64,000 nucleotides of DNA. Source: Formivibrio citricus (GTDB lineage Bacteria > Pseudomonadota > Gammaproteobacteria > Burkholderiales > Chitinibacteraceae). Under the pieces are notes generated by a model that was given only the letters and a program-made list of their open reading frames with translations, had not been told where the DNA came from and made no database searches. The translations under genes and the position numbers were made by a program. The stretch spans positions 62,001 through 126,000 of the forward strand of contig NZ_FOVE01000002.1 in NCBI RefSeq assembly GCF_900115065.1, given 5' to 3'. Below, one piece after another: positions 1 through 9,259 of the stretch (the first letter of the stretch is position 1; every line of letters starts with the position of its first letter).

Positions 1-493
1 CGAAGGCTCCAGCATGGGCGTCATCAAGGTCAAGTCGCAAGACGCGTTGCTCTCGGCATTTGAAGAAGCACGCAAGTACGACAAGGTGGTGCTTGCCGAG
101 CGCTATATCGGTGGCGGTGAATACACCGCGGCGGTGCTCGACGGCGAAGTGCTGCCGGCAGTGAAGATCGAACCGGCAACCGAGTTTTACGACTACGACG
201 CCAAGTATTTCCGCGATGACACGGTTTACCGTTGCCCTTGCGGACTGCCTGCCGAGGTAGAGGCCGAAGTTGCCGAATACGTGAAGAAAGCCTTCTGGGC
301 CATCGGCGGCGCGAGCTGGGCACGTGTGGATTTCCTCATGGACGAGGACGGCAAGCCTTACCTGCTGGAAGTGAATACCGCACCGGGCATGACCAGCCAC
401 AGCCTGTTCCCGATGGCGGCCCGGCAGATCGGCATGAGCTACGAGGATCTGGTGATGCGTATCCTCGATACGACCTTGCCGGTTGAGGCGTGA
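1..493 (+). CDS. ddl: D-alanine--D-alanine ligase, C-terminal part (partial)
   Basis: Joins two D-alanines with ATP in the cytoplasm to make the dipeptide used in peptidoglycan precursors. The reading frame is open from base 2, so the N-terminal half lies outside the window. What remains is the ATP-grasp C-terminal lobe: YDYDAKYF, and near the end EVNTAPGMTSHS, whose Asn and Glu/Asp neighbours bind Mg-ATP in this family. The position directly before ftsQ, as in other proteobacterial dcw clusters, supports the DdlB form. The ATG at 14 is internal and not the true start. Confidence 0.95.
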   Translation, partial: EGSSMGVIKVKSQDALLSAFEEARKYDKVVLAERYIGGGEYTAAVLDGEVLPAVKIEPATEFYDYDAKYFRDDTVYRCPCGLPAEVEAEVAEYVKKAFWAIGGASWARVDFLMDEDGKPYLLEVNTAPGMTSHSLFPMAARQIGMSYEDLVMRILDTTLPVEA

Positions 494-620
494 GGGGTCA
501 GGAGTGAGGTGCAAGACAGTGGTTTATCCGGGAGATGCGATGCGAGTGACTGGCTTGGAAAGGAAAGAACGCACTTCGTGCGGTTTAGCTCCTCACGCCT
601 CACACCTCGCCCCTCACCTG
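486..620. repeat. Imperfect GAGGGGTGAGG-type inverted repeat between ddl and ftsQ
   Basis: The gap between ddl and ftsQ has G-rich units (GTGAGGGGTCAGGAGTGAGG, from about 490) and, about 90 bases later, their C-rich counterpart (CCTCACGCCTCACACCTCGC, 592-611). The arms are imperfect and could fold into a long stem across the gap. Genes of the dcw cluster are usually tightly packed, so about 140 non-coding bases here are out of place. It looks like a decayed palindromic dispersed repeat. No promoter is obvious inside it. Confidence 0.5.
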
Positions 621-636
621 CGAGCGGGAGCGAAGC

Positions 637-1389
637 GTGTGGGATAAGCCGCAACTGTTAATGTGGCTGGCCAACCTGCTGACCGCACTGGCCTTGCTGC
701 TGCTGTTTTATGCGGTGGTGTTCCTGGCGATCCATTCGCCGCTGTTCCCGGTGCGGCGGGTGCAGGTTGAAGGCGACATGACCCATGTGACGCGCGAGCA
801 GTTGCAGTACGTGGTGAAGAACGAATTGAAGGGCACTTTCTTTACGCTGGACCTGGACAAGACCCGGCAGGCGTTCGAAAAGCTGCCTTGGGTACGACGC
901 GTGGAAGTGCGCCGTTACTGGCCGGATCGGCTTGAAGTGAACGTGGAAGAACACCGGGCGATTGCTCGCTGGGGATCGTCGGCGTTGCTCAACTCCTTCG
1001 GTGAAAAGTTCGATGCGGCAAGCAACGAGGCGCTACCGGTCCTGGAAGGGCCGGATGGTACGGAAAAGCAGATGGTCGAGAACTATCGCCAGTTCCGGGA
1101 TGCGCTGAAACCGCTGGGCAAGCAACCGACGCATGTCTGGCTTTCCGGGCGACGAGCCTGGCGGATCGAACTGGATGGCAAGATCGTAGTGGATGTCGGG
1201 CGGGATAATGGGGCGGAGCGGCTGCAGCGATTTGTGACCGCATACCCCAATTCGCTGGCCCGTGTGGAGCAGCCGTTCGATTATGTGGATTTGCGTTATC
1301 CGAACGGATTTTCCGTCAAGCTGCCGGGATTCCGGGTGCAAGACGGCAAGACGGCAAAAACCAAGCCGGCAGTTAAAAAACCGGCATGA
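637..1389 (+). CDS. ftsQ: Cell division protein FtsQ
   Basis: Bitopic inner-membrane divisome protein that links early and late division proteins through FtsB/FtsL. The 250-residue product has a short cytoplasmic tail, one membrane segment at about residues 12-33, a POTRA domain beginning at FPVRRVQVEGDM, and the FtsQ beta domain ending near residue 230. The start is GTG at 637, preceded by GGGAG at 626-630. The next Met is eight codons in, within the membrane segment region, so GTG is preferred. The gene lies between ddl and ftsA as in other dcw clusters. Confidence 0.93.
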   Translation: MWDKPQLLMWLANLLTALALLLLFYAVVFLAIHSPLFPVRRVQVEGDMTHVTREQLQYVVKNELKGTFFTLDLDKTRQAFEKLPWVRRVEVRRYWPDRLEVNVEEHRAIARWGSSALLNSFGEKFDAASNEALPVLEGPDGTEKQMVENYRQFRDALKPLGKQPTHVWLSGRRAWRIELDGKIVVDVGRDNGAERLQRFVTAYPNSLARVEQPFDYVDLRYPNGFSVKLPGFRVQDGKTAKTKPAVKKPA

Positions 1390-1465
1390 AACATGCTTGT
1401 AATGTCGATAAAAATAAAGACATTGCAGCAATTATTTGAAGTATTGAGTTAAGAAAGGGTGGCCT

Positions 1466-2698
1466 GTGACCAAAGATTCCAAGAACCTGATCGTGGGGCT
1501 CGATATCGGCACCTCGAAAGTGGTTGCTGTGGTGGCAGAGATCCAGGAGGACGGGAGCCTGAACGTGGTTGGTTTGGGCTCGGCAGCATCGCGCGGGCTC
1601 AAGCGCGGCATGGTGGTGGATATCGAAAAGACGGTGCTGGCGATCCAGACCGCGCTGGGCGATGCCGAATTGATGGCCGACTGCAAGATCAACGAAGTGA
1701 TCGCCGGGATTGCCGGTAGCCATATCAAGGGAACGAACTCTGACGGGATGGTGGCGATCAAGGATCGCGAAGTATCGCAAGCCGACATGGATCGCGTTCT
1801 GGAAACGGCTCGTGCGATCCAGATTCCGGCTGACCATGAAGTCCTGCACGTGATTCCGCAGGAGTTCGTGATCGATGGACAGGAAGGGGTGAAGGAGCCC
1901 TTGGGCATGTCCGGTGTGCGTCTCGAAGTGCGCGTGCATATCGTCTCGGGTGCAGTCTCTGCGGTGCAGAACGTAACCAAGTGCGTGCGCCGCTGTGGTC
2001 TGGAGATTTCCGAGGTCGTATTGCAGCCGCTGGCTTCGGCCTATGCCGTGCTGACCGAGGACGAGAAAGACCTGGGCGTATGCCTGATCGACATCGGAGG
2101 CGGAACGACCGACGTGGCGATCTTCGCCGGTGGAGCGATTCGTTATACCGCCGTGATTCCGGTTGCGGGCGATCAGATCACCAACGACATCGCCATGGCG
2201 CTGCGTACACCGACTTCCGAAGCGGAAACGATCAAGCTGCAATACGGCGTGGCCCTGCGTCACCTGACCGACCAGCAGCAGATGATCGAAGTGCCGGGCG
2301 TGGGCGAGCGCGGTTCGCGCTCCATGAGCCGCCACACGCTGGCGGAAGTGATTCAGCCGCGCGTCGAGGAACTCTACAGCCTGGCGCTGGCGGAAGTGCG
2401 CCGCTCCGGCTGGGCAGAGCGCCTGTCCAGCGGCGTGGTGATTACCGGCGGCGCGTCGCTGATGCCGGGCATGGTCGAACTGGGTGAGGAAATCTTCCAC
2501 CAGCCGGTGCGCCTGGGGCTGCCGCGTTACGTGGGTGGGCTGGCCGAAGTGGTCAAGAATCCGCGCTATTCCACCGCCGTTGGCCTGCTGTTGCTGGCGC
2601 GCGAACAGATGAACAAGAACCCCGCTGCACGCAACAAGCAGGGCGGGGTCGGGAGTGTGCTGGGCAGGATGAAATCCTGGTTCCAGAACAATTTTTAA
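1466..2698 (+). CDS. ftsA: Cell division protein FtsA
   Basis: Actin-like ATPase that anchors FtsZ filaments to the inner membrane and recruits later divisome proteins. Visible motifs are phosphate loop 1 (GLDIGTSKVVAVV, residues about 10-22), the SHS2/1C insertion, phosphate loop 2 (CLIDIGGGTTDVAIF), and the adenosine motif (VVITGGASLMPGM). The last residues, GRMKSWFQNNF, form the amphipathic membrane-targeting helix. The GTG start at 1466 has AAGAAAGGG at 1451-1459. The length of 410 residues is normal. It lies 76 bases after ftsQ and 51 bases before ftsZ. Confidence 0.97.
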   Translation: MTKDSKNLIVGLDIGTSKVVAVVAEIQEDGSLNVVGLGSAASRGLKRGMVVDIEKTVLAIQTALGDAELMADCKINEVIAGIAGSHIKGTNSDGMVAIKDREVSQADMDRVLETARAIQIPADHEVLHVIPQEFVIDGQEGVKEPLGMSGVRLEVRVHIVSGAVSAVQNVTKCVRRCGLEISEVVLQPLASAYAVLTEDEKDLGVCLIDIGGGTTDVAIFAGGAIRYTAVIPVAGDQITNDIAMALRTPTSEAETIKLQYGVALRHLTDQQQMIEVPGVGERGSRSMSRHTLAEVIQPRVEELYSLALAEVRRSGWAERLSSGVVITGGASLMPGMVELGEEIFHQPVRLGLPRYVGGLAEVVKNPRYSTAVGLLLLAREQMNKNPAARNKQGGVGSVLGRMKSWFQNNF

Positions 2699-2749
2699 GT
2701 TGTATGTAGACAAGAAGTACGTTTTTCACGGGCAAACAGGAGAAACAAG

Positions 2750-3928
2750 ATGGGCTTTTCCATTGAAGTTCAGGATGTAGCACACCACGTCAACATCAAG
2801 GTGATCGGCGTGGGCGGTGCAGGCTGCAATGCCATCAACAACATGATCGAACATGAGTTGCATGGCGTGCAGTTCATTTCGGCCAATACCGACGCACAGG
2901 TATTGAAGCTGTCGCAAGCCAGCGACGTGGTGCAGTTGGGTTCCAATCTGACCCGCGGTTTTGGCGCGGGTTGCGATCCGGATATCGGCCGTCAGGCTGC
3001 CGAGGAAGACCGCGAGCGTATCGCTGAGCTGATCGAAGGCTCCGACCTCCTCTTCATCACCGCCGGCATGGGCGGTGGCACCGGAACCGGCGCAGCGCCG
3101 GTCATCGCACAAGTCGCACGCGAGAAAGGCATCTTCACCATTGGTGTGGTGACCAAGCCGGGCCTGGATGAGGGTTCGCGCCAGAAAGTGGCGCAGGGCG
3201 GTATCGACGAATTGTCGCAATATGTCGATTCCATGATCGTGGTTTCCAACGAAAAGCTGGAACAGGTGCTGGGCGAAGACGTGACGCTGGATGAAGCGTT
3301 CCGCGCCGCCGACGACGTGCTGCGCAGCGCCGTGGCTTCGATCGTCGAAGTGATCCAGTATCCGGGCTTCATCAACGTCGACTTTGCCGACGTGAAGAAG
3401 GTCATGGAAGAAAAGGGTCTGGCCATGATGGGCTCGGCCTTTGCGACCGGCGAAGGCCGTGCCGTACGTGCCACCGAAGAGGCGATCAGCTGCCCGCTGC
3501 TCGACAACATCAATTTCAAGGGTGCCCGCGGCGTGCTGCTCAACATCAGCGCCAGCAAGGCTACGCTGCGCAAGAGCGAGATCCGCCAGGCGCTGGAAAT
3601 CGTCAATGCGCATGTCGCCGATGGCGCCGTGGTCAAGTACGGCGTGGTGTACGACGAAGCGCTGGGCGACCAGATCCGCGTCACCGTGATCGCCACGGGT
3701 CTGGGTTCGCGCGAAGCTGCCAAGCCGCAACTGACCGTGCTGCAAGGCCAGCAGTTGAAGACCGGCACCGACAGCGCCGTGGGCCTGAATCCCGAGGATT
3801 ACGATGCCCCGGCAATCTGGCGCAACAACCGTCGCGGCGGTGCAGCGTCCGGCAGTACCGAGGCTCGGCCGGCGTTGAACAACATTGACATGGATATACC
3901 GGCGTTCCTGCGGCGCCAGGCCGACTAA
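2750..3928 (+). CDS. ftsZ: Cell division protein FtsZ
   Basis: Tubulin-like GTPase that forms the Z-ring. The N-terminal nucleotide-binding part contains GVGGAGCNAINNM, and the tubulin signature GGGTGTGAAP is at about residue 105. The synergy-loop Asp residues lie in the middle domain. The C-terminal tail NIDMDIPAFLRRQ is the conserved peptide that binds FtsA and ZipA, preceded by a short variable linker rich in Ala and Ser. 392 residues is typical. The RBS is AGGAGAAACAAG just before ATG 2750. Confidence 0.98.
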   Translation: MGFSIEVQDVAHHVNIKVIGVGGAGCNAINNMIEHELHGVQFISANTDAQVLKLSQASDVVQLGSNLTRGFGAGCDPDIGRQAAEEDRERIAELIEGSDLLFITAGMGGGTGTGAAPVIAQVAREKGIFTIGVVTKPGLDEGSRQKVAQGGIDELSQYVDSMIVVSNEKLEQVLGEDVTLDEAFRAADDVLRSAVASIVEVIQYPGFINVDFADVKKVMEEKGLAMMGSAFATGEGRAVRATEEAISCPLLDNINFKGARGVLLNISASKATLRKSEIRQALEIVNAHVADGAVVKYGVVYDEALGDQIRVTVIATGLGSREAAKPQLTVLQGQQLKTGTDSAVGLNPEDYDAPAIWRNNRRGGAASGSTEARPALNNIDMDIPAFLRRQAD

Positions 3929-4224
3929 CTGGCGCTGGCGCTGCTGCGCCGTGCTGATGCTTTGTCGCCGGCAGATTCAGGGTCCTCATGGACATTCAGT
4001 CCATTCCGGCCCTTCATCTACCGGACTTCGCGCCTCAGCCCGGCTCGCGACGCGCCCGCATCCAGTTAGTTGTGGTTCCGCGTCGACGGCTACTGACCGA
4101 TCAATGCAGTGTTAGTTGCTTGGGTCATTGTTTTGACCTTGCCTATCGTCCGGATTGCCACGATCAATCCAGCTCCTTGCCCGTGGCTGGTAGAATCGTG
4201 GCATCCGACCGATGAGAAGTCGCC
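3929..4224. other. Intergenic region ftsZ-lpxC, no gene seen
   Basis: About 296 bases without a convincing gene. Short frames on both strands read as shadows. A possible extended -10 (TGGTAGAAT, 4188-4196) lies some 30 bases before lpxC but has no clear -35, so a separate lpxC promoter is only suggested. No rho-independent terminator is evident after ftsZ. Confidence 0.4.
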
Positions 4225-5139
4225 ATGTTCTTGCAACGCACCCTGAAATCCACGATCCGCGCCACCGGCGTGGGCTTGCACTCCGGCGCGAAAGTGACGC
4301 TGGTGCTCAAGCCGGCGCCGGAGGAGAGCGGCATCGTCTTCCACCGGGTCGATCTGCCCGAATCGGCCCCGTTCAGGGTTGAACCTTCGCAAGTGAACGA
4401 CACGCGTCTTTCCTCGACGCTGGTTCACAACGGCGTACGGGTCGGCACCATTGAGCACCTGATGTCCGCTTTTGCCGGGCTTGGCATCGACAACGCCATT
4501 GTCGAGGTCGATGCCCCGGAAATGCCGATCATGGACGGCTCCGCCGCACCTTTCATCTACCTGCTGCAAACCGCCGGAATTATCGATCAGGCCGTGCCCA
4601 AACGCTTCGTGCGCGTGCTCAAGACCGTCGAAGCCACGGAGGGCGACAAGTGGGTCAGGCTGGAGCCGCATGACGGCTACAAGGTGACCCTGACCATCGA
4701 TTTCCAGCATCCGGCATTCCGCAAGTCAGCGCGCACCATCGAAATCGATTTCGCCAAACAGAACTACCTCAGCGAGATCTCGCGCGCCCGCACCTTCGGG
4801 TTCATCCATGAGGTCGAATTCCTGCGGGCCAACGGACTGGCGCGCGGCGGCACCATGGACAACGCGGTGGTGATCGACGAGTACCGTGTGCTCAACCCGG
4901 GAGGGCTGCGCTTCGAGGACGAATTCGTGCGCCACAAGGTGCTCGATGCCATCGGCGACCTCTACATTCTCGGCCATCCGCTGATCGCATCCTTCAGCGG
5001 CTACAAATCGGGGCATGCGCTCAACAACAAGCTGCTGCGCACGCTGCTCGCCGACGAGTCGGCGTGGGAATTCGTTTCCTTCAACAGCCGCGAAGAAGTG
5101 CCGTCTTCGTTCCACGCACTTCCTCCGCTCGGAATCTGA
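4225..5139 (+). CDS. lpxC: UDP-3-O-acyl-N-acetylglucosamine deacetylase
   Basis: Zinc amidase that catalyses the first committed step of lipid A synthesis. The 304-residue protein starts [21 protein letters not shown], typed here in the usual family form with the GVGLHSG motif. It has [14 protein letters not shown] (zinc His), and [10 protein letters not shown] (the HxxxD zinc and catalytic pair, about residues 237-241). A final HALN/NNKLL helix follows. It lies downstream of ftsZ as in E. coli. The stop TGA shares two bases with the next ATG, so translational coupling with the small membrane protein is likely. Confidence 0.97.
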   Translation: MFLQRTLKSTIRATGVGLHSGAKVTLVLKPAPEESGIVFHRVDLPESAPFRVEPSQVNDTRLSSTLVHNGVRVGTIEHLMSAFAGLGIDNAIVEVDAPEMPIMDGSAAPFIYLLQTAGIIDQAVPKRFVRVLKTVEATEGDKWVRLEPHDGYKVTLTIDFQHPAFRKSARTIEIDFAKQNYLSEISRARTFGFIHEVEFLRANGLARGGTMDNAVVIDEYRVLNPGGLRFEDEFVRHKVLDAIGDLYILGHPLIASFSGYKSGHALNNKLLRTLLADESAWEFVSFNSREEVPSSFHALPPLGI

Positions 5140-5324
5140 TGCCACTGTTGAACCGCTTGCTGCTCGTACTGCTTTTGCTGGGCTCCGGCTTTGCAGCGAT
5201 TCGCTACCTCAAAACGCGCGATCCGAGATGGCTAAGCGTACTGCGCTGGTCGCCGAAGATCTTCTTCGGCTGCATGGTCGCCACCTTTTTCTGGGTCATT
5301 TTTGAGCATTGGGGGAAAAACTGA
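5139..5324 (+). CDS. Small inner-membrane protein, unknown function
   Basis: A 61-residue hydrophobic protein read from ATG 5139, overlapping the lpxC stop (TGATG). Two membrane segments are predictable: residues about 5-20 (LLLVLLLLGSGFAAI) and about 40-56 (IFFGCMVATFFWVIF), separated by a basic loop (KTRDPRW), which suggests both ends on one side. Its own stop TGA in turn shares a base with the rsmE start. I recognise no family. The tight coupling on both sides and even codon use argue that it is real and not a chance frame. Confidence 0.75.
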   Translation: MPLLNRLLLVLLLLGSGFAAIRYLKTRDPRWLSVLRWSPKIFFGCMVATFFWVIFEHWGKN

Positions 5325-6046
5325 TGCCCCGTTTTTATGTCGATCTGCCGCTGGATGCGGGCGCGCAACTGGAGTTGCCGGAGACTGCCGCGCGCCATGT
5401 CCAGGTGCTGCGCATGCAGCCGGGCGAACCCCTCGTCCTTTTCAATGGACGGGGGGGCGAGTTTGCTGCGACGGTGCTGAAGATGGGCAAGCGCAGCGTA
5501 TTGGTGGAGGTGGGGGCGCACGATCCGGTCGAGCGCGAATCGCCCTTGCAACTGACTATCGTGCAGGCGCTCTCCGCCGCAGAACGCATGGACTACACCG
5601 TGCAGAAATCGGCCGAGCTGGGCGTAACCGCGATCCAGCCGGTGATTTCCGAATTCTGCCAGTCGCGCTACTCGGGCGAGCGCGCCGAAAAGCGCATCGC
5701 CCACTGGCAGGCCGTGGCGATGAGCGCTTGCGAACAATGCGGGCGCACGCGCATCCCGCAAATCCTGCCCATCCTGAAATATGAAGACTACCTGGCGAGC
5801 GCGCCTGCTGCAGATTTGAGGGTGCTGCTGTCGCCGGACGGCGCCATCCATCATTCCCGATTGCCCACGCAGGCCAGCAGCGTCTGTGTGCTGATCGGCG
5901 CCGAGGGTGGTTTTTCCCGACGCGAAGAGTCCGATGCGGTCGAGGCTGGATTCATCCCGCTCATCCTTGGTCCCAGGATATTCCGCACCGAAACGGTGGC
6001 ACCCGTGATCGCCGGGTTACTGCAATCGCGGTACGGCGACTGGTAA
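5324..6046 (+). CDS. rsmE: 16S rRNA (uracil-1498-N3)-methyltransferase
   Basis: SPOUT-class methyltransferase that modifies U1498 of 16S rRNA using S-adenosylmethionine. It has an N-terminal PUA-like part (MPRFYVDLPLDAGAQLELPE, residues 1-20) and C-terminal knot motifs GAEGGFSRREES and LGPRIFRTETV. The length of 240 residues is normal. The ATG at 5324 has GGGGG at 5311-5315. A longer reading from 5309 would overlap the previous gene further and is less likely. It forms a coupled trio with lpxC and the small membrane protein. Confidence 0.93.
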   Translation: MPRFYVDLPLDAGAQLELPETAARHVQVLRMQPGEPLVLFNGRGGEFAATVLKMGKRSVLVEVGAHDPVERESPLQLTIVQALSAAERMDYTVQKSAELGVTAIQPVISEFCQSRYSGERAEKRIAHWQAVAMSACEQCGRTRIPQILPILKYEDYLASAPAADLRVLLSPDGAIHHSRLPTQASSVCVLIGAEGGFSRREESDAVEAGFIPLILGPRIFRTETVAPVIAGLLQSRYGDW

Positions 6047-6072
6047 CGGCGACCTGTTTTTTATTGACGCAA

Positions 6073-6101
6073 TTGGTGCGGCAGTATGACACTACTATAA
6101 A
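6073..6101 (+). promoter_or_regulatory. Possible sigma-70 promoter for the chemoreceptor gene
   Basis: TTGGTG (6073-6078) and TATAAA (6096-6101) are separated by exactly 17 bases, about 65 bases upstream of the chemoreceptor ATG. I see no clear sigma-28 (FliA) box, which would be the other usual choice for a chemoreceptor. Confidence 0.4.
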
Positions 6102-6166
6102 AATGGATATTTGCTCCCGTTGAGTGAATGACCGGACTGCTTTTTGTTTTGTATGGGGGGAGAAAT

Positions 6167-7795
6167 ATGGATTTCCAGAGCATGAAGCTGAGAACGCGTC
6201 TGGTGTTGCTGGTGCTGGCTGCGGTTCTGGTGGTGGGGGCTGTAGCGGCCTATGAACTTTACGTCCTGCGCACTTCAATTCGCGCCGAGAAACTCACCCG
6301 CTTGCGCGATCTGGTCGATTCGGTGGTGACGCTGGCGCAAAACGAAGTCGCGCAGCAGAAGGCCGGCAAGCAGACCGCGGAACAGACCAAGAAGAACATT
6401 GCCAGCCACCTCAATGCCATCCGTTTCGACAAGGACAACTACTTCTTCATCTATGACCTCAACGGTGTATTGGTCTGGAACCCGACGCGCCCCAACGACA
6501 GCGGCAAGTCCATGATCGATACCAAGGATTCGACCGGCAAGCTGTTCATCAAGGAATTCGTCGACGTGGTCAAGGCCAAGGGCGAAGGCGAATCCGTCTA
6601 CCTGCGTGCCCGGCCCGGCCAGAAAGAGGAAGTGCCCAAGCTTTCCTACCTCAAGACCATCGACGGCAACTGGTTCGTGGGAACCGGCATCTATATCGAC
6701 GATCTCGACCAGTTGTTGCGGCAAAAAACGCTGGTCTCGCTCGGTATCGTGCTGCTGGCGCTGATGGTCCTCGGGTTCCTCGGAATGGTCATTGCCCGCT
6801 CGGTATTGCAATTGCTGGGTGGCGAACCGAGTGAAGTCCAGCGCATCATGCGCCGCATTCGCGAAGGCGATTTGACACCGGCTGGCACCGACGGTGCCCC
6901 GGCAGGCAGCGTGCTTGCCGATGCCGAAGAAATGCGCCGGGCTTTGTCCGAGTTGATTCGCGGGATCGAAACGCAGGCAACGACGATTGGCGACATTTCC
7001 AGCAACAGCGTCGAGCAGGCCACGCAAATGGAAGAGACGGCGCATACCGAACAGCAAGCCGCATCCAGCATGGCAGCAGCCGTGGAAGAGCTCACTGTCA
7101 GCGTCAACCACATCGCCGACAATGCGCACTCCACGCGGGGGTTGACCGATACCAGCGCCCGTAATGCCAAGCAGGGCGCAGGAGAGGTCCGGGATGTCGT
7201 GGCCCGTATTCAGCATATTGCGGAGACGGTTCATGGTGCGGACCATGCCATGAAGGAGCTGGCTTCGGCGAGCGAGAAGATCTCCGTGGTGCTGGCCGTG
7301 ATCCGCGATATTGCCGGGCAGACCAACCTGCTGGCGCTCAATGCGGCCATCGAAGCGGCGCGCGCCGGCGAGCAGGGGCGCGGTTTCGCCGTGGTGGCGG
7401 ACGAGGTGCGCAAGCTTGCGGAGCGGACGACCGATGCCACGGGGCAGATCAACGGCATCATCGAATCCATCCAGGGGCGAGTGCTCGACGCCAGCGGCCA
7501 CCTGAATGCCTCGGTCACGGAAGTGGCACAAGGCGTGACCAGTGTTCAGGCCATCGGGTCGGTGATCGGTGCCATCGAGCAGGGCGCGGCGGAAGTCGCG
7601 GGGCTCATGGACGAGATGTCGGGCACTTTGCGAGAACAGGGCGCGGCGAGCAACGACATGGCGCAGCAGGTCGAGCGGGTGGCCAACATGGCGGACGACC
7701 TGTTCAACGCCATCCACAGCAACCGCGAAAGCGCGCGGCACCTGCACGAGATCGCGCAGCACCTACGCGAGAGCGTGGCGCGCTTCCGGTTGTAG
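6167..7795 (+). CDS. Methyl-accepting chemotaxis protein with single Cache domain
   Basis: Membrane chemoreceptor signalling to CheA/CheW. From ATG 6167 (behind GGGGGGAG) it is 542 residues: membrane segment 1 (about 12-32), a periplasmic single Cache domain with [16 protein letters not shown] and the closing [14 protein letters not shown], membrane segment 2 (about 190-212), a HAMP-like linker, and the signalling domain. The hairpin tip contains [20 protein letters not shown] and is followed by [16 protein letters not shown]. Small carboxylates or amino acids are common ligands of this Cache type; the ligand here cannot be read from sequence. No pentapeptide CheR tether is present at the C terminus. 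Confidence 0.93.
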   Translation: MDFQSMKLRTRLVLLVLAAVLVVGAVAAYELYVLRTSIRAEKLTRLRDLVDSVVTLAQNEVAQQKAGKQTAEQTKKNIASHLNAIRFDKDNYFFIYDLNGVLVWNPTRPNDSGKSMIDTKDSTGKLFIKEFVDVVKAKGEGESVYLRARPGQKEEVPKLSYLKTIDGNWFVGTGIYIDDLDQLLRQKTLVSLGIVLLALMVLGFLGMVIARSVLQLLGGEPSEVQRIMRRIREGDLTPAGTDGAPAGSVLADAEEMRRALSELIRGIETQATTIGDISSNSVEQATQMEETAHTEQQAASSMAAAVEELTVSVNHIADNAHSTRGLTDTSARNAKQGAGEVRDVVARIQHIAETVHGADHAMKELASASEKISVVLAVIRDIAGQTNLLALNAAIEAARAGEQGRGFAVVADEVRKLAERTTDATGQINGIIESIQGRVLDASGHLNASVTEVAQGVTSVQAIGSVIGAIEQGAAEVAGLMDEMSGTLREQGAASNDMAQQVERVANMADDLFNAIHSNRESARHLHEIAQHLRESVARFRL

Positions 7796-7810
7796 TCACT
7801 TCAACATCTC

Positions 7811-7941
7811 ACCACAGAGTCTCAGAGGCCGGGAGAAAACAAAAACAACAAACTTGCCAATGGTGCGCATGCATTTTTTGATGGGTGCCATATGAATGCG
7901 CAAGCATTTGTTTTTCTCTGTGTTCTCTGTGCCTCTGTGGT
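7811..7941. repeat. Dispersed ACCACAGAG/CTCTGTGGT palindromic repeat
   Basis: ACCACAGAGTCTCAGAGG at the left and CTCTGTGTTCTCTGTGCC plus CTCTGTGGT at the right form the inverted ends of a roughly 130-base element. Its right edge touches the stop codon of cca. Elements of this look (AACCACAGAGGCACAGAG) are scattered through many unrelated bacterial genomes, and the short frames they create are not genes. Confidence 0.6.
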
Positions 7942-9170
7942 TAATTTTCAGGTTTTGCTTGCCGAGTTTTTGATTCAGCAACCGCAGCGATGCGTGCCGC
8001 GCGCACGCATTCCGCGATGCGACTCTTGTCTTCGCAGGCGCGCGCAATCGCGCCTGCGTCCACTTCGTTTGCTTTCTCCAGTAGTTCCAGCAAATAAGCC
8101 GCTTGCGGGTAATCGGCCATTTCATGGCCAAGCCGGCCGCGGGCGTCGGCGTGGCAGACGCCGAGCAGTTGCACAAAACGCTCCGGGCGCCGCCAGGCAT
8201 CTGCGCGCTGAAAGAGATCGACGACCGTAGTCGGCCGCAGCTCTTTGGCCCGGTGAATCAGGATGTGTTCGCGGCAGGCGAGTTGTGCGAGTTCGCGGCA
8301 GTCCACCGGCACGCGCCAGCGCTCGCAGAGCAGGTTGAGCGGCTCCTTGCCGCGCATGTCGTGGCCGATATGGCTGGGCAGAATGTCTTCTGGCGTCAGT
8401 GCTTTGCCCAAGTCATGACACAGCGCGGCAAAGCGCCCTGCCAGGGGGAGTTCCAGCCCGGCGGCAGCATCCAGCACCAGCAGGGTATGGCGGCCGGCAT
8501 CGCCTTCCGGGTGGTAGTCCAGGCGTTCGGGTACGCCGAACAGGGCGTCGATCTCCGGCGCGATGCGCGCCAGCGCCCTGCATTCGCGCAGCACTTCGAG
8601 CATGCGCGATGGGTTCTTTTCCATCAGGCCGCGGCTGATTTCCTGCCATACGCGCTCCGGCACCAGATGGTCGACCTCTCCGTTCTCCACCATGGCCCGC
8701 ATCAGTGCCTGCGTTTCCGGTGCGACGGCAAAGCCGAAGCGCGCGGCGAAACGCGCCAGGCGCAGGATGCGCACCGGGTCTTCAGCGAAAGCAGGCGAGA
8801 CATGGCGCAGGATGCCGGCGGCAAGGTCGGCCCGTCCGCCATGGGGGTCGATCAGCGTGCCGGCTTCGTCTTCGGCCATGGCGTTGATGGTGAGGTCGCG
8901 GCGCAGCAGGTCTTCTTCGAGCGTGACTTCCGGGCTGGCGTGCACTACAAATCCCTTGTAGCCGTGGCCGGATTTGCGCTCGGTGCGGGCCAATGCGTAT
9001 TCCTCGCGGGTCTGCGGATGCAGGAAGACCGGGAAATCCTTGCCGACCGGCATGTAACCGGCTGCGAGCATGGCTTCCTCGCTGGCTCCGACCACGACCC
9101 AGTCCGTATCCTGTATGGGCAGGCCCAGCAGTTTGTCGCGCACCGCGCCGCCGACGCGATATATTCGCAT
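7941..9170 (-). CDS. cca: CCA-adding tRNA nucleotidyltransferase with HD domain
   Basis: Builds or repairs the CCA 3' end of tRNAs; the C-terminal HD domain in this bacterial form adds phosphatase and phosphodiesterase activity. N-terminal [12 protein letters not shown] and [12 protein letters not shown] form the class II nucleotidyltransferase core, and [10 protein letters not shown] follows. The HD domain holds ALCHDLGKA and HTLLVLD. 409 residues matches the long E. coli-type enzyme. The gene is monocistronic and divergent from cysK, with an 89-base shared upstream region. Confidence 0.95.
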   Translation of the reverse strand: MRIYRVGGAVRDKLLGLPIQDTDWVVVGASEEAMLAAGYMPVGKDFPVFLHPQTREEYALARTERKSGHGYKGFVVHASPEVTLEEDLLRRDLTINAMAEDEAGTLIDPHGGRADLAAGILRHVSPAFAEDPVRILRLARFAARFGFAVAPETQALMRAMVENGEVDHLVPERVWQEISRGLMEKNPSRMLEVLRECRALARIAPEIDALFGVPERLDYHPEGDAGRHTLLVLDAAAGLELPLAGRFAALCHDLGKALTPEDILPSHIGHDMRGKEPLNLLCERWRVPVDCRELAQLACREHILIHRAKELRPTTVVDLFQRADAWRRPERFVQLLGVCHADARGRLGHEMADYPQAAYLLELLEKANEVDAGAIARACEDKSRIAECVRAARIAAVAESKTRQAKPEN

Positions 9171-9259
9171 TGATCTTTCCTTAGTAAAAAATGTGATTTA
9201 TCTGGCTGTCTTTATAACCGATACAATCACGACATCCACTCGAATGAAGGAATGCTGCC

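Noticed and set aside
3929-4224. Small genes between ftsZ and lpxC
   Set aside because: Frames are short, overlapping and without RBS or hydrophobic pattern.
7796-8200. Frame reading [10 protein letters not shown]
   Set aside because: Produced by the CCACAGAG repeat and antisense to nothing real; such frames are repeat artefacts.
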